Shown here one piece after another: positions 21,912 through 34,183 of a stretch of 64,000 nt of DNA. The number at the start of each line of letters is the position of its first letter. Position 1 is the first letter of the stretch. Location of the stretch: the NCBI GenBank assembly GCA_016508695.1, contig VNKQ01000018.1:186001-250000 (forward strand), given 5' to 3'. The notes under the pieces were generated by a model that was given only the letters and a program-made list of their open reading frames with translations, had not been told where the DNA came from and ran no database searches. Made by a program: the position numbers and the translations under genes. The DNA is from Hyphodiscus hymeniophilus. Lineage: Eukaryota > Ascomycota > Leotiomycetes > Helotiales > Hyphodiscaceae.

Positions 21912-24130
21912 CTATGTCTTTTGACGTTTCTTCTTCGGTGGTGTCTGCTTTGATATTTGTAGATCATCATGTAGCTCACCTCGTAATTGTTCCTCAGCCA
22001 GACCGTCTGTATCATCATCTTCGTCTTCTTCGTCAGAGCCCGCTTCATTTGATGCAACTTCGCTGTCATCATCATCGGAACCCAGTCCAAAAGCTTCGTC
22101 GACATCGGCGGCAACATTGTCCAGTCCAACCCCGCCATCGCTGTCAAATCCCTCAAAATCATCCTCGACTTCACCTGTACCTTCACCAATAGTAGATGCA
22201 ATGTCCGCAACAGAGGTATCTGCCAACGATTCGTCATCACGCTTCCTCTTCTTGCCCATTTCGCCAAGACGGCCCTCTCGATCTTTGACGCCCTTTTCCT
22301 CAGCACCTTCTGTCACTGGTGGCGATGTGAACCATGGTATCTTGCCACGAAGGAAATCATTTAGGACCATTTTCGCAACTCCATCGACATCTGGTTCACC
22401 GCCATGTAGCAGCCTTCCACCTTTCCGTGCTAAGAGCTCCAAGAACTGAATATGGTCTTTGTAGCCTTTGATCTGATAGGTTCTCTCAATGTGCTGGGGT
22501 TTGGTTTTATTTAACACAGCTGGAATGTACTGTTCAGGATTCTCGACGTTCTCAACCCGCACTACACCACGCAGTAGGATATCCTGTGGTGTATCAGTAT
22601 TACTTGGTGGGACAACTCCAGGACAGTCAATCAGGTATATTCTCTTCATGAGTGTGATATATTGCCAAATTTTGGTTTCTCCTGGAATTGGAGCAACTGT
22701 GCACACTTTCTTTTTCCGCAGTGTGTTTATTATGGACGACTTTCCGGTATTGGGATATCCGATGAAGCCAACAGAGATTTGTTTTCGATCGGAATGGAGG
22801 GATGAGAATTGGCGCAGAAGAGAGATGAGCGACCCCTTGCCGAAGGAGTTCGTTATGGATGCGTGGAAGGCGAGTGTGGGATAATCTTTCGAAAGGTGTC
22901 GAACCCAAGAAGCCTGACGTTGATTAGCAGCTGTAAGGACAGTCCTGATCACTGATATGTATGAATCATTACTAAGAAAACCACCACAAGCCACCAACAA
23001 GGGTGGAAGTAGTCTTCAACTCAAACGAAACATGCCCGATCTCTTTGCGACAGACTCTCCAAGACGGTGAGCTGTCTACTCAAGATCCGAGAATCAAGAG
23101 CGGCGAGAAAGGATTTGATCTACCAAAGTTGTAACAGACGGCCTTCCATTGCGAAAAGCACAGATATGCAGAAGGTGCCTTGACTTAACGATGGATCGTG
23201 GGAAAGGGAATCGAAAATGATAAAGAGCTTACTGCAACACCTGTAGGTACCAAGTCGCACTTGTTCAGTACGAATATCAAATGCTTATGTGGTGCCTCCT
23301 CCTTGATATACTTTTCAACACTTCTACATCGAGTTCCTAACGGATCTCGAGCGTCTAGAACATGGATCACCACATCAGAAGAGTCAATAACCTTGTACAG
23401 CTCGTTCCATATCCGTTTGCTCTGTCCTTTATTGAAGATGGCTTCTCGCGCACTCGTAATGTACCCATCATTTGTAATCGCTGCTTCACCAATTGGTTCT
23501 TCGGGGCCAGAGTTTCCCGACAGAAGCTTGGCTTGGTCGAGACGGTCCAGGTATGTATCATGACTCTTCAAAGAATCCTCCGCAAGATCTTCCAGCGAGC
23601 TGACACCAAGCTTTACTCGCTTACGTTGTGCTTTCGGGCCAAAGACATCGCCAAACGGAGATGTTTCGACGGTCATTTTTGCTTGGTGTTCTTTGATCCC
23701 ATTCTTGCCCGTACCGTCTCGGATCAGCGTCATGGGAAGCTTGTTACTTTTCAACAGAACACTGTATGGATCGGAAGCACGCTCTGCCATGGCATCTCGG
23801 AAGGATGCAAGAGCTTCTTGGCCAATTACTCTCGAGTTCGTGAACCATTTGCGGTTCGGTTCGATTCGTGCTGAGGGAGTCTCGCGGGATTGGAAAGATG
23901 CTGCCTTCGTAACTTTTCCAGCGGCATTATGTTGGGCTTTGCCATCCTTGAACATATTCAGGGTTTTAACTTTCTTCGCAGAGCTTAGAAATTGTTAGAA
24001 TCGTCAACGAGGTTATACGAGGAAGCACCAACCGATAGAAGTTCTCCCCCTTCGTTTTCACATTGGCCATGCCATCTCCAACCTTACCTTGGCGAATCTT
24101 TCGATTCGCCTCCTTCTTACCGGTACCCAT
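21912..24130 (-). CDS. NOG2: nucleolar GTP-binding protein 2 (Nog2/Nug2), 60S assembly GTPase
   Basis: Exons 24033-24130, 23233-23983 and 21912-22913 give 616 residues. The N-terminus MGTGKKEANRKIRQGKVGDG and the join giving ENFYRSAKKVKTLNM match the strongly conserved start of Nog2. The GTPase is circularly permuted (YlqF/YawG type): G4 NKCDLVPT comes first (about residue 275), then G1 GYPNTGKSS, then G2 PGETKIWQYI and G3 DCPGVVPP. The linker FHASITNSFGKGSL is also diagnostic. The C-terminus is a long acidic stretch ending in a basic KKKRQK tail, as in orthologs. Nog2 binds pre-60S particles in the nucleolus and nucleoplasm and holds the site later taken by the export adaptor Nmd3. The second intron (22914-23232, 319 nt) is far longer than any other in the window. 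The gene diverges from a mitoribosomal protein gene 184 bp away. Confidence 0.95.
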
Positions 24131-24314
24131 GGTGTGCGGTAGTTGTGGAGGTAACTAGGTGGTCGGTTGTGCGAGAAGATAAAAACTTTGGGCGATAGAG
24201 AAAAGTTCAGATCAATGTGGCTGGAGATGTGGCTTGATTGGAGCTAGTTGTTTGCGCTAAGTTTTCTATCGACTACTCGTCTTCGAGCTCCTTCATTGAT
24301 TTTGAATCTCAGTA

Positions 24315-25217
24315 ATGCCTCCATCAATACCCATGAGCTCATTGAGCTCTCTTTCGAGGTGCTCAAAAGTCTCACTACCTCTCAGATCCTTCAGCACAAC
24401 GTCTTCTCTATCCGCAATCGGTCCTGAGAATCCAAAATTCATCGAAATCCCCTTACCACCTCAACGATATGCTGCCCCAAAAAGAGATATCAAGGGCAAA
24501 CTACCTCCACCTCGAAATGTCTTCCGCACTCGTGGTCCAGATAAGGCGACGCCTGAATATGTCGCTGCTGCAACTCTCGAACCTTCAGATCGTCACTCGA
24601 AAGAACCACCTAATGACTTCGTTGCATGGAAACGCCGAATGGCCGCATCACGGCGGGAGAATCTCCGCGAAGGTCTCCTAGAACTTCATAAGAGGAAAGT
24701 CGGGCAGCAAACTGCGATAGAGACTCGAAGCAGAATGAAGAGCAAACGTAGAGAGGCTTTGGTGTACGCACCCCAGAGGGAGGATGAGCGATTGACAAGC
24801 ACAACTGTCCGTCAGGCTGTACGACAAGTACAAAAGGGGAGGGTTCCGGATCCCGGTCGCGAAGAACGAGTCGCAGTGGCAGCGGAACGAGTTAAGGCGA
24901 AAAATATTGCGAGGGAGGTGCAGAGGAAAGATGCATTGCATACCTTGTACATGCATGCTAGGGAGTTTATTACGACGGAGGAACAATTGCACGCGGAAAT
25001 AGAGAAGGTATTCGTTGAATTTCCATTTGGGCCCGAGCATGTTGGTAAGACGAATATATGGGACGCATATGGTGCGCCGCCGTCTGTGCGGAATATGTTG
25101 TCCACGGTCAACAATACGCAGAAATCAGCAATGGACTACCATAGAGGCCATGGATTCATTACTGGGAAGAGGATGACGAAGATTGCAGAGGAGCTTACGG
25201 GAGGCAAGATGGATTAG
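24315..25217 (+). CDS. probable mitochondrial small-subunit ribosomal protein mS26 (Pet123-like)
   Basis: One intronless frame of 300 residues. A second ATG lies six codons downstream. The N-terminus is a typical mitochondrial presequence: Ser/Arg/Leu-rich, no acidic residues, ending SLPLRSFSTTSSLSA. The mature part is very basic and helical, with PPPRNVFRTRGPDKATPEYV, then WKRRMAASRRENLREGLLEL and RVKAKNIAREVQRKDALHTL, and ends in a conserved-looking acidic/aromatic block (FPFGPEHVGKTNIWDAYGAP). Presequence, basic helical body and length (about 300) fit fungal mS26/Pet123 of the 37S mitoribosome. The family call rests on general resemblance, so another mitoribosomal protein is possible. The intergenic gap with Nog2 is short and probably a bidirectional promoter. 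Confidence 0.6.
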   Translation: MPPSIPMSSLSSLSRCSKVSLPLRSFSTTSSLSAIGPENPKFIEIPLPPQRYAAPKRDIKGKLPPPRNVFRTRGPDKATPEYVAAATLEPSDRHSKEPPNDFVAWKRRMAASRRENLREGLLELHKRKVGQQTAIETRSRMKSKRREALVYAPQREDERLTSTTVRQAVRQVQKGRVPDPGREERVAVAAERVKAKNIAREVQRKDALHTLYMHAREFITTEEQLHAEIEKVFVEFPFGPEHVGKTNIWDAYGAPPSVRNMLSTVNNTQKSAMDYHRGHGFITGKRMTKIAEELTGGKMD

Positions 25218-25955
25218 GGCCAGGTGGTGTAAAGCCGGACGTGTAAATGAGCTGTATATTAGGAGGAGTGCGCTTGAGAGCCACTTCGATGTATGAAGAA
25301 TCGTGGCATTGTTGTTTCCACCCGAACCTCCCTCCTGCTATCCCAAACTCTCTCTACCTTACTTCTTGGCTGGCAACCGCTTTAAACATGCGAGACTCTG
25401 CAAACCAGTCGTCAGGTATTCCTGGCATTTTCTCAGAAACTTGAAGCCGCTAAATTGATCAAGAAGAGAACAAAATATCTTTCTATATAATATTATATAT
25501 AGCTTAAGTTAAGAGTAGTCAGACTGTATTGGCCACTTTCTTTTTAAGTTCCTATATTTGGTGCGAAACATATCGAAGAGCGAAAGTATTACTCGCATTT
25601 ACCTAGAGCGCAGGGTCTCATAAAGTTCGGAAGCTGAGACCTATTCGGGTACAGTACCTACTCCAAAGCCCCTACTCGTAACTCATTCTTCGATAACGGT
25701 CCGTTGATTCAATCAACTCTCGATCGTGGTCAATTGTGTTTCCAGTGTCTCTCTTTCTTTAAAACCAATACAAGAAGTCTCTCACTGCCCCAGTCAGAAG
25801 CGGCGTGAGATTAGTTTTGTAAGCGTCCATCCTGCGGCCATACACCTGATCTGGCGTTGACGCATTTGTGCTGATTGTGAGAGTTCCAGCTTTTTGACTT
25901 TGCAAAGACTCTCTGCCGTATTATACAGCCGTATAATATATGTATCAGAAGGAAG
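25218..25955. other. intergenic, upstream of fluG
   Basis: About 0.7 kb. An A/T-rich stretch lies near 25480-25510. No gene is seen. It should hold the fluG promoter. Confidence 0.45.
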
Positions 25956-28591
25956 ATGGAGCAGCTCGTAGACGCCATCTACAGCACCCCCATCATTGAC
26001 AACCATGCTCACCCTCTCCTCATCTCGTCCGCGCGAGCGAAGTATCCCTTACTTGCCATCACCACTGAAGCGGGAGGTGATGCTATGAAAGCTACACCAT
26101 CGACTTTGTCGCATATCAGAGCTGTCGATCAGCTTTCCTCGGTTTTAGGATGCCCAGCTACTTGGAATGATGTAGTGAAGGCAGTCGAGGTTGAAACTGC
26201 CAAGCCTGACGATGTTTGGGCGAGGAGATGTATGGAAGGAATCGAAACGATTCTCGTCGATGATGGTCTTGACGGGAAGGACGAAGTCTTTGACTATGCA
26301 TGGCATGACAGACTGACTCGAAGTAAATGCAAGAGGATTGTCAGAATTGAGAAGGTAGCCGAAGACATCATTGAATCAGCATTCAAGCATTCGTCCGCCA
26401 CTCCTGATGACATCTTCTTGACTTTACTCCATGATTTCGAGAAGGATCTCAAGGAAGCTTGCGCAGATCCCGAAGTTGTCGGTTTTAAGTCCGTTATTTG
26501 TTACCGCACCGGTCTTGATATTCCACCGCCGCCATTTTCCCAGTCCGAGGTAAGACCATCATTCGTGGAACATATCGCCAAGCTCAGGTCGGAAGGTAAG
26601 ACCAAATTCAAGAGGCTCGATGGCCTATTATTGAATGCGTATCTCGTTCACAAAACGGCATCGATCATTCAAAACTGTCCTCCGGGCAACAGAAAGCCTC
26701 TACAGTTTCACACCGGACTTGGCGATAATGATATTACACTCACCAAGTCATCACCGGCGCATTTGCAAGTTTTTATCAGAAGATACCCGCTGGTACCGAT
26801 TGTTCTTCTTCATGCTAGCTATCCTTGGACGAAAGAAGCCGGGTATCTTGCCAGTGTTTACGAGAACGTCTATGCGGACATTGGCGAGATCTTCCCCTTC
26901 CTCAGCAAAGAGGGCCAAGAAAATGCAGTCCGCGAAATTCTCGAGCTTTGTCCCAGCGAGAAAGTTCTTTGGAGCACCGATGGCCATTGGTTTCCGGAAA
27001 CGTATTTGTTGGCAGTGATTCAAGTACGCGAGGCACTGGAAGTGGTAAGTTGGATCAACAATATCCAAAGCATTATCGACTGACGTGCCAGGTTCTGACC
27101 GAATATGTAAGAGATAAAGTTCTGAGTATCCCACAAGCTATCAAAGTCGTGGAAGACCTCTTCTTTCACACCTCAAACAATCTGTATGGCCTCGATCTCC
27201 CTCTGAACCCTCTTCCCAAGTCACCAAACTCGCTCACGTTCCGGACTCCTCCGTACGGCTCTTCAAATCTGCAGACTCTCAACTCGTTTCTTCATGAGTA
27301 CACTTCAATCAAATTTCTCCGTCTTCAATATCAGGATTATACCGGAACTCCAAGATTGCGAGTCATACCGGTCAAACGTGCATTGGCAATGCTTCAAAGC
27401 CAGGCAAGTGTCAGTATCGGAATCACTAAAGCCAGCTTAGGACTTCTTCAAAATGACAGTATGATCTCCGACGGGTCAGCGACAGGGGAATATAGACTCC
27501 ATGCTGTGTTCTCGTCTCTCAAACCAGGTCCCTCATTCGGTTATGCGGCCGTACAAGGGGAGTTCCGAGAAGATGATGGATCTTCAGCAACACTATGTCC
27601 GAGATCGATTCTTCGTCGAACACTTCTAGAATCGAAACTTCACTGCCTCGAATTTCTGCTGGGCTTCGAAATAGAGGTCGTGTTCCTAGCCCGATCTTCA
27701 GAAAAGCGTGGAAAGTCTCATTTCATGAAAATGCCAGACTCTGATGGTCACGCTTGGTCCTCTGCCCGGGCTCTTCATGACAGCAGTATCCTCAAGATGT
27801 TAGACGAAATTTATGAGACGCTTGCCACTGCTGGGATTGATCTCGAACAATGGCACTCGGAGAGTTCATCTGGCCAATACGAATTTGTGCTTCCACCTCT
27901 TCCACCTCTCGAAGCGGTAGACACTCTGCTGCATGCCAGAGAGATCATCTACACTGTGGCAGCGAAATACTCGATTCGTGCGACATTGCATCCTAAGCCA
28001 TTCCCTGTGATGGCAGGAACGGCATCGCACGTGCATATGTCAATCTCATCTCCAAACAGCGAGAAGGTCTATGAGTCATTCTACGCTGGAATACTTGCTC
28101 ATCTTCGAGCCATTTGTGCCTTCACGTACAGTAGTGCCGTGAGCTATGACCGAGTTATCGATGGATGCTGGGCAGGTGGAAGCTGGGTTGCGTGGGGAAC
28201 TCAGAATCGCGAAACACCCTTAAGAAAAATTGCTGGCTCTCATTGGGAGATTAAGTGCTTGGATGGCCTCGCAAACGTGTACCTCGCGATGGCTGCTATT
28301 ATCTCTGCCGGTGTAGAAGGCGTGGTCGCAGGTGACGCCTTAGACTGGAAAGATTGTGAGAATGACCCAGCGACTATGTCCGAGGAAGAAAGAAATAGAC
28401 TTAATATTGAAGAAAAACTGCCAATGAGCTTGGAAGAGGCTCTTGAGGAGTTGGCGGAGGATGAAGGGCTGGCAGAATTGCTTGGAAAAGAAGCAGTGGC
28501 AAGATACATCGCTGTGAAGAAGGCTGAGGCCGACCTGCTAGGCGGAATGGAAGCGGATGAAAAGAGGGATTGGGTTATCGAGCGGTATTAG
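25956..28591 (+). CDS. fluG: FluG-type protein: amidohydrolase fused to glutamine-synthetase-like domain
   Basis: Exons 25956-27044 and 27092-28591, with a 47-nt intron (GTAAGT donor, CTGAC branch site), give 862 residues, close to Aspergillus nidulans FluG (about 865). The N-terminal half is an amidohydrolase-2/nodulin domain with a metal-binding start NHAHPLL (about residue 17), FHTGLGDND, LLHASYPW and a late STDGHWFPE. The C-terminal half is a glutamine synthetase type I fold: LGFEIEVVFL, WHSESSSGQYEFVLPPLPP, HPKPFPVMAGTASHVHMSI and NRETPLRKI. In FluG the GS active-site motifs are altered from those of true glutamine synthetases, so catalysis of that reaction is not assured. In A. nidulans fluG is needed for an extracellular signal that starts conidiation. 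Other members act in gamma-glutamyl metabolism. The role here is inferred from homology only. Confidence 0.93.
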
Positions 28592-29087
28592 CCTATCCAC
28601 AGGATTTGTAGCCAAAGTACCAGCCCAATGATCCTGACATTTTGACAAGAGATGATGAATGCTTGCTGTGTCCTCTCTTTCAAGCCTCATCCTTCGCCAA
28701 CATATCCTGTAGATCCAATGTGAATAACAACATCTCCATTTTCTATCATTCGAACCATGTAACCAAGTTTATGGCCTCCTTTGTAAGACACCATTACTGC
28801 CGAGACATCAGCGATTATCAAAGTCGCTCACTATCTCGCAGCTTTCAATAGACTAAAGGTATCTACCGAAGCCTGTAAATAGCCGAGAGAAGCCTCTGCT
28901 TGGAAAGTACCTGGCGTTACTACCCTCCTTCTGAGAACCCCGCTTCCAACGCTTAGGAGTTCCAAAGACTGCCATAATAGCTGTTAAATAACATTTGGCT
29001 CTTAGAGTATTGCAGAGACTCTCCAAGTGGCGTTTGTTTTCTCCATTCTCGACGTTCACCATCTCCCCGCATTTGATCCCACCCAAG
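28592..29087. other. intergenic between fluG and the D-lactate dehydrogenase gene
   Basis: About 0.5 kb, head-to-tail spacing. No gene is recognised. It should contain the fluG terminator and the next promoter. Confidence 0.45.
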
Positions 29088-30970
29088 ATGGGCCCAACAA
29101 CACGCCTGAGAGTCCTGAGCAATTTGCGTGGAGCTTCCTCTTCCTCATTATGTCCTCGAAAGAGCCAATATAGATGGAACAGTACCGGACGGTCTTCTAC
29201 AGCCACGCAAACCACGTTTTCAACATGGACCGCAAGTCGCGTCGCCTTCCTCGCTCTCGCGACAAGCGTCTCTGCCTTTGCCATCGGATTCGGCCTCAGG
29301 AATCCAGCGCTCTCAAACGACGATTATGCTCGAGCCAATAAGTTCAAGACCCCAAGATATGCGAATATGAAGGAAATGCAAATTGTCTGTTGGGTTCCTA
29401 GACGAACGGAAGCATTGCTAACCAATTGCAGGCTCTTCAAGAGATCCGAAACGTGACTTCTGAGGAGACGATTAGTACAGAGGATGATGACCTCCACAGG
29501 CATGGCTATTCGGAGTGGGCTGCGTACAATATCGATAAATTGCCGGTAGCCGTAGCTTATCCAAAGTCTACGGAAGAAGTGTCACAAATTGCACGTATCT
29601 GCCACAGGTACCGCATCCCCATGATACCTTACTCAGGGGGCTCCGTAAGTCGACCCCTCAAGCCGTGGCGAAACCCATGAGCTGAGTCTGGACAGTCTAT
29701 CGAAGGCAACTTCTCTGCACCGCACGGTGGCATCAGCATTGACTTTGCATCTATGGACAAGATCCTGAAATTCCACGAAGACGACATGGATATCGTCGTG
29801 CAACCTTCGGTTCCTTGGATGAGAATGAACGAGGAAATCGCCTCGTCTGGTTTGTTCTTCCCGGTAGACCCGGGACCAACCGCTCAGATTGGAGGAATGG
29901 TAGCTACGAGTTGTAGTGGGACGAACGCTGTGCGTTATGGAACGATGAAAGACTGGGTACTCAATCTCACGGTCGTCTTAGCAGATGGGACAATCATCAA
30001 AACGAAAAACAGACCGCGAAAATCGGCAGCTGGGTACAACCTCAATAGCTTGTTTGTCGGCTCCGAAGGGACATTAGGCTTGGTCACTGAGATTACCTTG
30101 AAGCTCGCTGTCATCCCGAAGGAGTTCAGTGTGGCTGTTGTCACCTTCCCTACGATCCGCGATGCGGCAGCTACAGCGTCATCCATTATGCGAGCTGGAG
30201 TTCCTATTGCGGCTCTAGAATTCCTTGATGAGGTTTTCATGTCTGTGGTCAATCAGACCGGATGCACAGCTCCGAGACAGTGGAAGGAAGTACCGACTTT
30301 GTTCTTCAAATTCTCGGGGACCAAAGCAAGCGTTGAGGATAATATCAAGCAGGTTCAGGAGATTGCAAAGCTGCATAATGGAGGGAAATTTGAATTCGCG
30401 AAGGACAAAAAAGACCAGGACTTGCTGTGGTCTGCAAGGAAACAGGCACTGTGGAGCATGTTGTCGGTGCGAAAGGAAGGCACGGAATTGTGGTCAACCG
30501 ATGTTGCAGTCCCTTTGTCGAGGCTGGCAGACATCATAGGTGAAGAGCCAAGTCGCGACTCGGTGAATGCTGGTTTGCTGACAGCCATAACAGAAATTTC
30601 GAAGAAGGAGGGCGAATCTCTTGGGATATTTGCTTCGATCGTTGGTCATTTAGGAGATGGAAATTTTCATGAAGCCATCATGGTGAATAAGAAGGATCCA
30701 ATTGAGTTTGCTGCTGTAGAGAAAGCCGTACACAACATGGTAGATCGAGCTCTTGAAATGGAGGGTACATGCACTGTAAGTCTGCTCTCGTTAAACATAT
30801 CATGCATCCTAATGCTATGCTAGGGAGAGCATGCTGTCGGCATGAGTAAGAAGAGCGCCTTACTGCAAGAAGTTGGCGAGGACACATTAGCTGTCATGAA
30901 GAGCTTGAAGCTGGCGCTCGATCCGCACTGGCTGATGAACCCGGGGAAGATCTTCAACACTCCAGAGTAA
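29088..30970 (+). CDS. DLD1: mitochondrial D-lactate dehydrogenase (cytochrome), FAD-linked
   Basis: Exons 29088-29384, 29432-29644, 29696-30775 and 30824-30970, with introns of 47-51 nt, give 578 residues (yeast Dld1 has 587). The N-terminus is a mitochondrial presequence rich in Arg/Ser, followed by one hydrophobic segment (VAFLALATSVSAFAIGFGL) that fits an inner-membrane anchor. The PCMH FAD-binding domain shows IPYSGGS joined across a splice to SIEGNFSAPHGG, then FPVDPGPTAQIGGMVATSCS and GTNAVRYGTMKDWV. The FAD-oxidase C domain ends with GHLGDGNFHEAIM and HWLMNPGKIFN, which are typical. The enzyme oxidises D-lactate to pyruvate and passes electrons to cytochrome c, and it also removes lactate from methylglyoxal detoxification. 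I chose the ATG at 29088 because it begins the presequence. Confidence 0.93.
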
Positions 30971-31399
30971 TGAGTTTTTCACGGCTCGGCTTCGTCCAAA
31001 AAAACTGCTCCAGCACTAATACCTCAATCTCCATCGCATAATTTAGATTTAAAATCTAACATTCGACATTAGGACTTTCCGAAAATGACATTCACGTGCA
31101 GAGCTTTTGGACCTGCATCCAGAAAACCGACCTCAACTCACCTTTATCTCCTAAATAACTCCCCTCTTAAAATGTGACGTGATACTTTTCCTAATCAATT
31201 ATCATACCTCGCTTCATTGCTATATCTGATATCCGGGCGAACCTCGGGAAAGTGAGCCGGCCCGAGGCGCAATTCTCGGTTCAAGGCTCTATCTGGTTCT
31301 AACCACCCCAAATCGTCCTCTACACTACCATTTCATGTGACAGCAAAATACCATGCCCCCTCGGCTACCGCAGCAGTGATAGACCCTCCTTTGTGTAGC
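30971..31399. other. intergenic, upstream of Zn2Cys6 gene
   Basis: About 0.43 kb, with the 3' flank of the dehydrogenase and the promoter of the next gene. No RNA gene or repeat is seen. Confidence 0.45.
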
Positions 31400-33800
31400 A
31401 TGTCAGCATCAGGAGAGCGTCCAGCGAAGCGGATACGGCAAGCCTGTGAAAACTGCAGGTAAGTTATCGCACCCGGATTCTCTCGGAACTGTCCCCTGAC
31501 CGTAATTCACAGACGTAAAAAAGCAAGATGTCCTGGTGAAAAGCCTACTTGTTCATACTGTGCCCGATTGGGTCAGTTCTGCGAATATGCGGACGAGCAT
31601 CCAGCGGCGCAAGCCCAGGGTCAGGGCATCGGCGTAAGGCTCAAGAATCGTATGGTAAGCCAATACTTCAAAATGTACTTTTTTGATGATGTCGGTGCTG
31701 ACCCGTAACTCCAGGAAGAAAGAATGGAGATATTAGAGGACAAGCTGGCTGAGGTTTTAGGGGCTGTCAAGTATGAGAATCCAAGGAAACTGTATCTGAA
31801 GCTTTTCTAATTCGAATGCAGACAAATCGCCACGCCAAGCCAGTCAGTACATGGGGATGCGATGCCTGATATTGTGCCCTTGACGCCCGTGGAGATGAAT
31901 CTACAACCGCCAAGAAGGTATGCCATGTCACAGACCTCTTGCGGAGTTGGGCTGATTTTACGAGTACAAATACCTTGCCTCCATGGGAGGGGATCGTCGC
32001 CGCAGCCGAGTTGTATCTTTTGTATTGCGACTGCCAGCCTCTGTCACTATTTGATCGAGATTCTTTCCTCAGCACGCTCGAGACTCGGGATCCAGAAATC
32101 CTGCTCTCTATGCTCGCTCTGACCTCTCGCTTTTCAGATGATGCCAGTGTCCGATCCAATCTCACTGAGATCGTGAAGGGGTATGTTAACGCGGCTCGAG
32201 CCTTCGTGATACGGCGACTTTCAAATGGTCCGATTGAGTTGTCGACTTTGCAGTCTTTGTGTTTATTGTGTCTAGTCGATTTCACAGGTGAGTCCTCTTC
32301 ATTTATATAATGTCACATGCTAATACATTAAGATGGTAACACACAGCGCTCAAGCATAAATAGTACCCTGGCGATGGGGCTCGCTCATGGATGTGGCCTG
32401 AGCCGAGAGGGTAATATGGCTCTCACAGCAGTTGCAAGAGAGGATCGAAGACGATGTTTTTGGAGCATATGCATGCTGAAACGTCTCCATGGTGCAGACT
32501 TCACCGTCCTAGACTTCGCAGGAGAAGAGAATTTCCCCTGGTACCCCAAGAGTACAGGTAAACCACCTGTATCAGCATCAGCCACTCCGATGGCTTCTCA
32601 ACTTGCAATCAACAACGCCTTGGGAGACAAGGTCGATTCTGGGATTGTTGCATATGGAATCCAGCTGAGCGAGGTCTGGTTCAAAACTACCAAATATGGA
32701 CGGCGTAGGGGTAAGGAGAGCAAGCTCCCACCATGGTCTCCCCAATCCGAGTACGCCACGATCATGGCTCAACAGATGGAGTTCGAGACAAGGACACCTT
32801 ACACACATCGCTACAAGCCTGCAAACTTCTCCAGCAAGACGGCCGAAGAACTACAGAGTAATCGAGATTACTGGGGTCCATGGCTGTTCATCCAATTTCT
32901 CTATCACACCAATCTCTGCCTTCTCAACCATCCGCTCCTTCTTTCGCTCCGACTGAAAACGCTCACACTTACGACTGTCATTCCCGAGATATTTCTGCAG
33001 CATACTTCAGACCTCATCTCCTCCCACGCAAGCTGGATCATCCATTACATCGACATGCTCGAGGCTAAATCCTTCAAGATCTCAGACCCTTTCCTCGGCC
33101 ACTGCGCAGCTATCGTCGCCACGATCTATCTCCAAGAGAGTTTCAAAGACGGCCAAGGCCTCAGGAAAGAAAAACACCTTAACTTCGCCAAATGCCTGAA
33201 ATTCATCCGCGATATCGGTGAGCAGTGGCCCCACGTCGCACGAATCGTATTTAATACCCATCAATCACTCCTTTCTACAATTTCCCTAACATCACACAGG
33301 CCGACAAGCTCCAGAGACTCGAAGACACCGTCTCAGCAACCTACCGCGCCTCGCCCAACCCGCTGACCCCCGACCGTGGCCTCTTGATCGACCTCGGTCT
33401 ATTCTGGGAAATCCTCGAATACTCCTCCGCTAGCGAGCTGACATCGACATCGACAAACCAGCTCTTCGGCGCCTCTCTCTCCCAAGGCCGGCAGGGTCCC
33501 GAGAGTACCGAAGTCTCGAACGCCTCTGCGCTTCCCGAGCCTACGAGGCTGGATACTGCGAGTCGGCCGCGCTCCGCTGGGCGCGACATCGGGGGCGCGG
33601 GCTCGATGGAAGGAGCAGCGGGGCTGCTGAATCTGAGTATGGGCGGCGCCCGGGTGGAGATGGATGCTGGGATGATGGGGCACGATCCGTTTACGTACTC
33701 GAACGATGAGCTGGCGGTTTTAGCGGAGAGCTTTTTTCAGCAGAGGAATGGGAATGGTGCGAGTAATATAGATGAGTGGTGGAATACGGGCAATTTGTGA
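31400..33800 (+). CDS. Zn(II)2Cys6 fungal transcription factor
   Basis: The first exons are clear: 31400-31458, 31513-31654 and 31715-31770. They encode a complete Zn2Cys6 cluster near residue 15 (CENCRRKKARC, CPG..CSYCARLGQFC), a linker and a short helical piece (ERMEILEDKLAEVLG) that may dimerise. A further exon starts about 31822. From about 31918 the frame encodes the fungal-specific regulator domain, starting VTDLLRSWADF and PLSLFDRDSF, and continues through 32287, 32333-33246 and 33300-33800 (introns 45 and 53 nt). The end is Gly/Ser-rich with ELAVLAESFFQQR. The join between about 31822 and 31930 is not settled: the exon that follows the third intron is in a different frame from the regulator domain. 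One workable solution is an intron 31847-31917, and a true frameshift is also possible. The target pathway is unknown. No cluster of metabolic genes is adjacent. Confidence 0.75.
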
Positions 33801-34183
33801 TGCGGCTTGATACGTGGAAGGCGTTGGATAGCAGGACCAACCCACCGTAAAGTAGAGCTGGTGTGTTTGGAGGGGTACAACTTGTACTTGTACAGACGTT
33901 GAAGCCGATCGTCGTACGAATCACGGAAGTATGTACGACTACCACGGCAATGTTTCAAGACCGAGGAGATCAGACGTCAGATCATAATTTTTTTCATTTG
34001 CCGCCTATTTTCAAAAATTGGTATCTTAATCGTGATCCAAAGCGTTTCGTTGATACATATACAAACACCCAGAATCTTCCGTAAAACGCCTCAACACCCA
34101 CCAAGAGGAGAGTTCATCAGCAACGCCCCGTAGTTCTCAAAAAGTCGCCTCTGATTTCCGCGATATCGTTCCCAGTTCCCAGC
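33801..34183. other. 3' flanks of two convergent genes
   Basis: About 0.38 kb between the Zn2Cys6 gene and the acidic protein gene, which converge here. No feature is recognised. Confidence 0.45.

Noticed and set aside
21836..22449. Plus- and minus-strand frames overlapping the acidic tail of NOG2
   Set aside because: They are low-complexity shadows of Asp/Glu codons.
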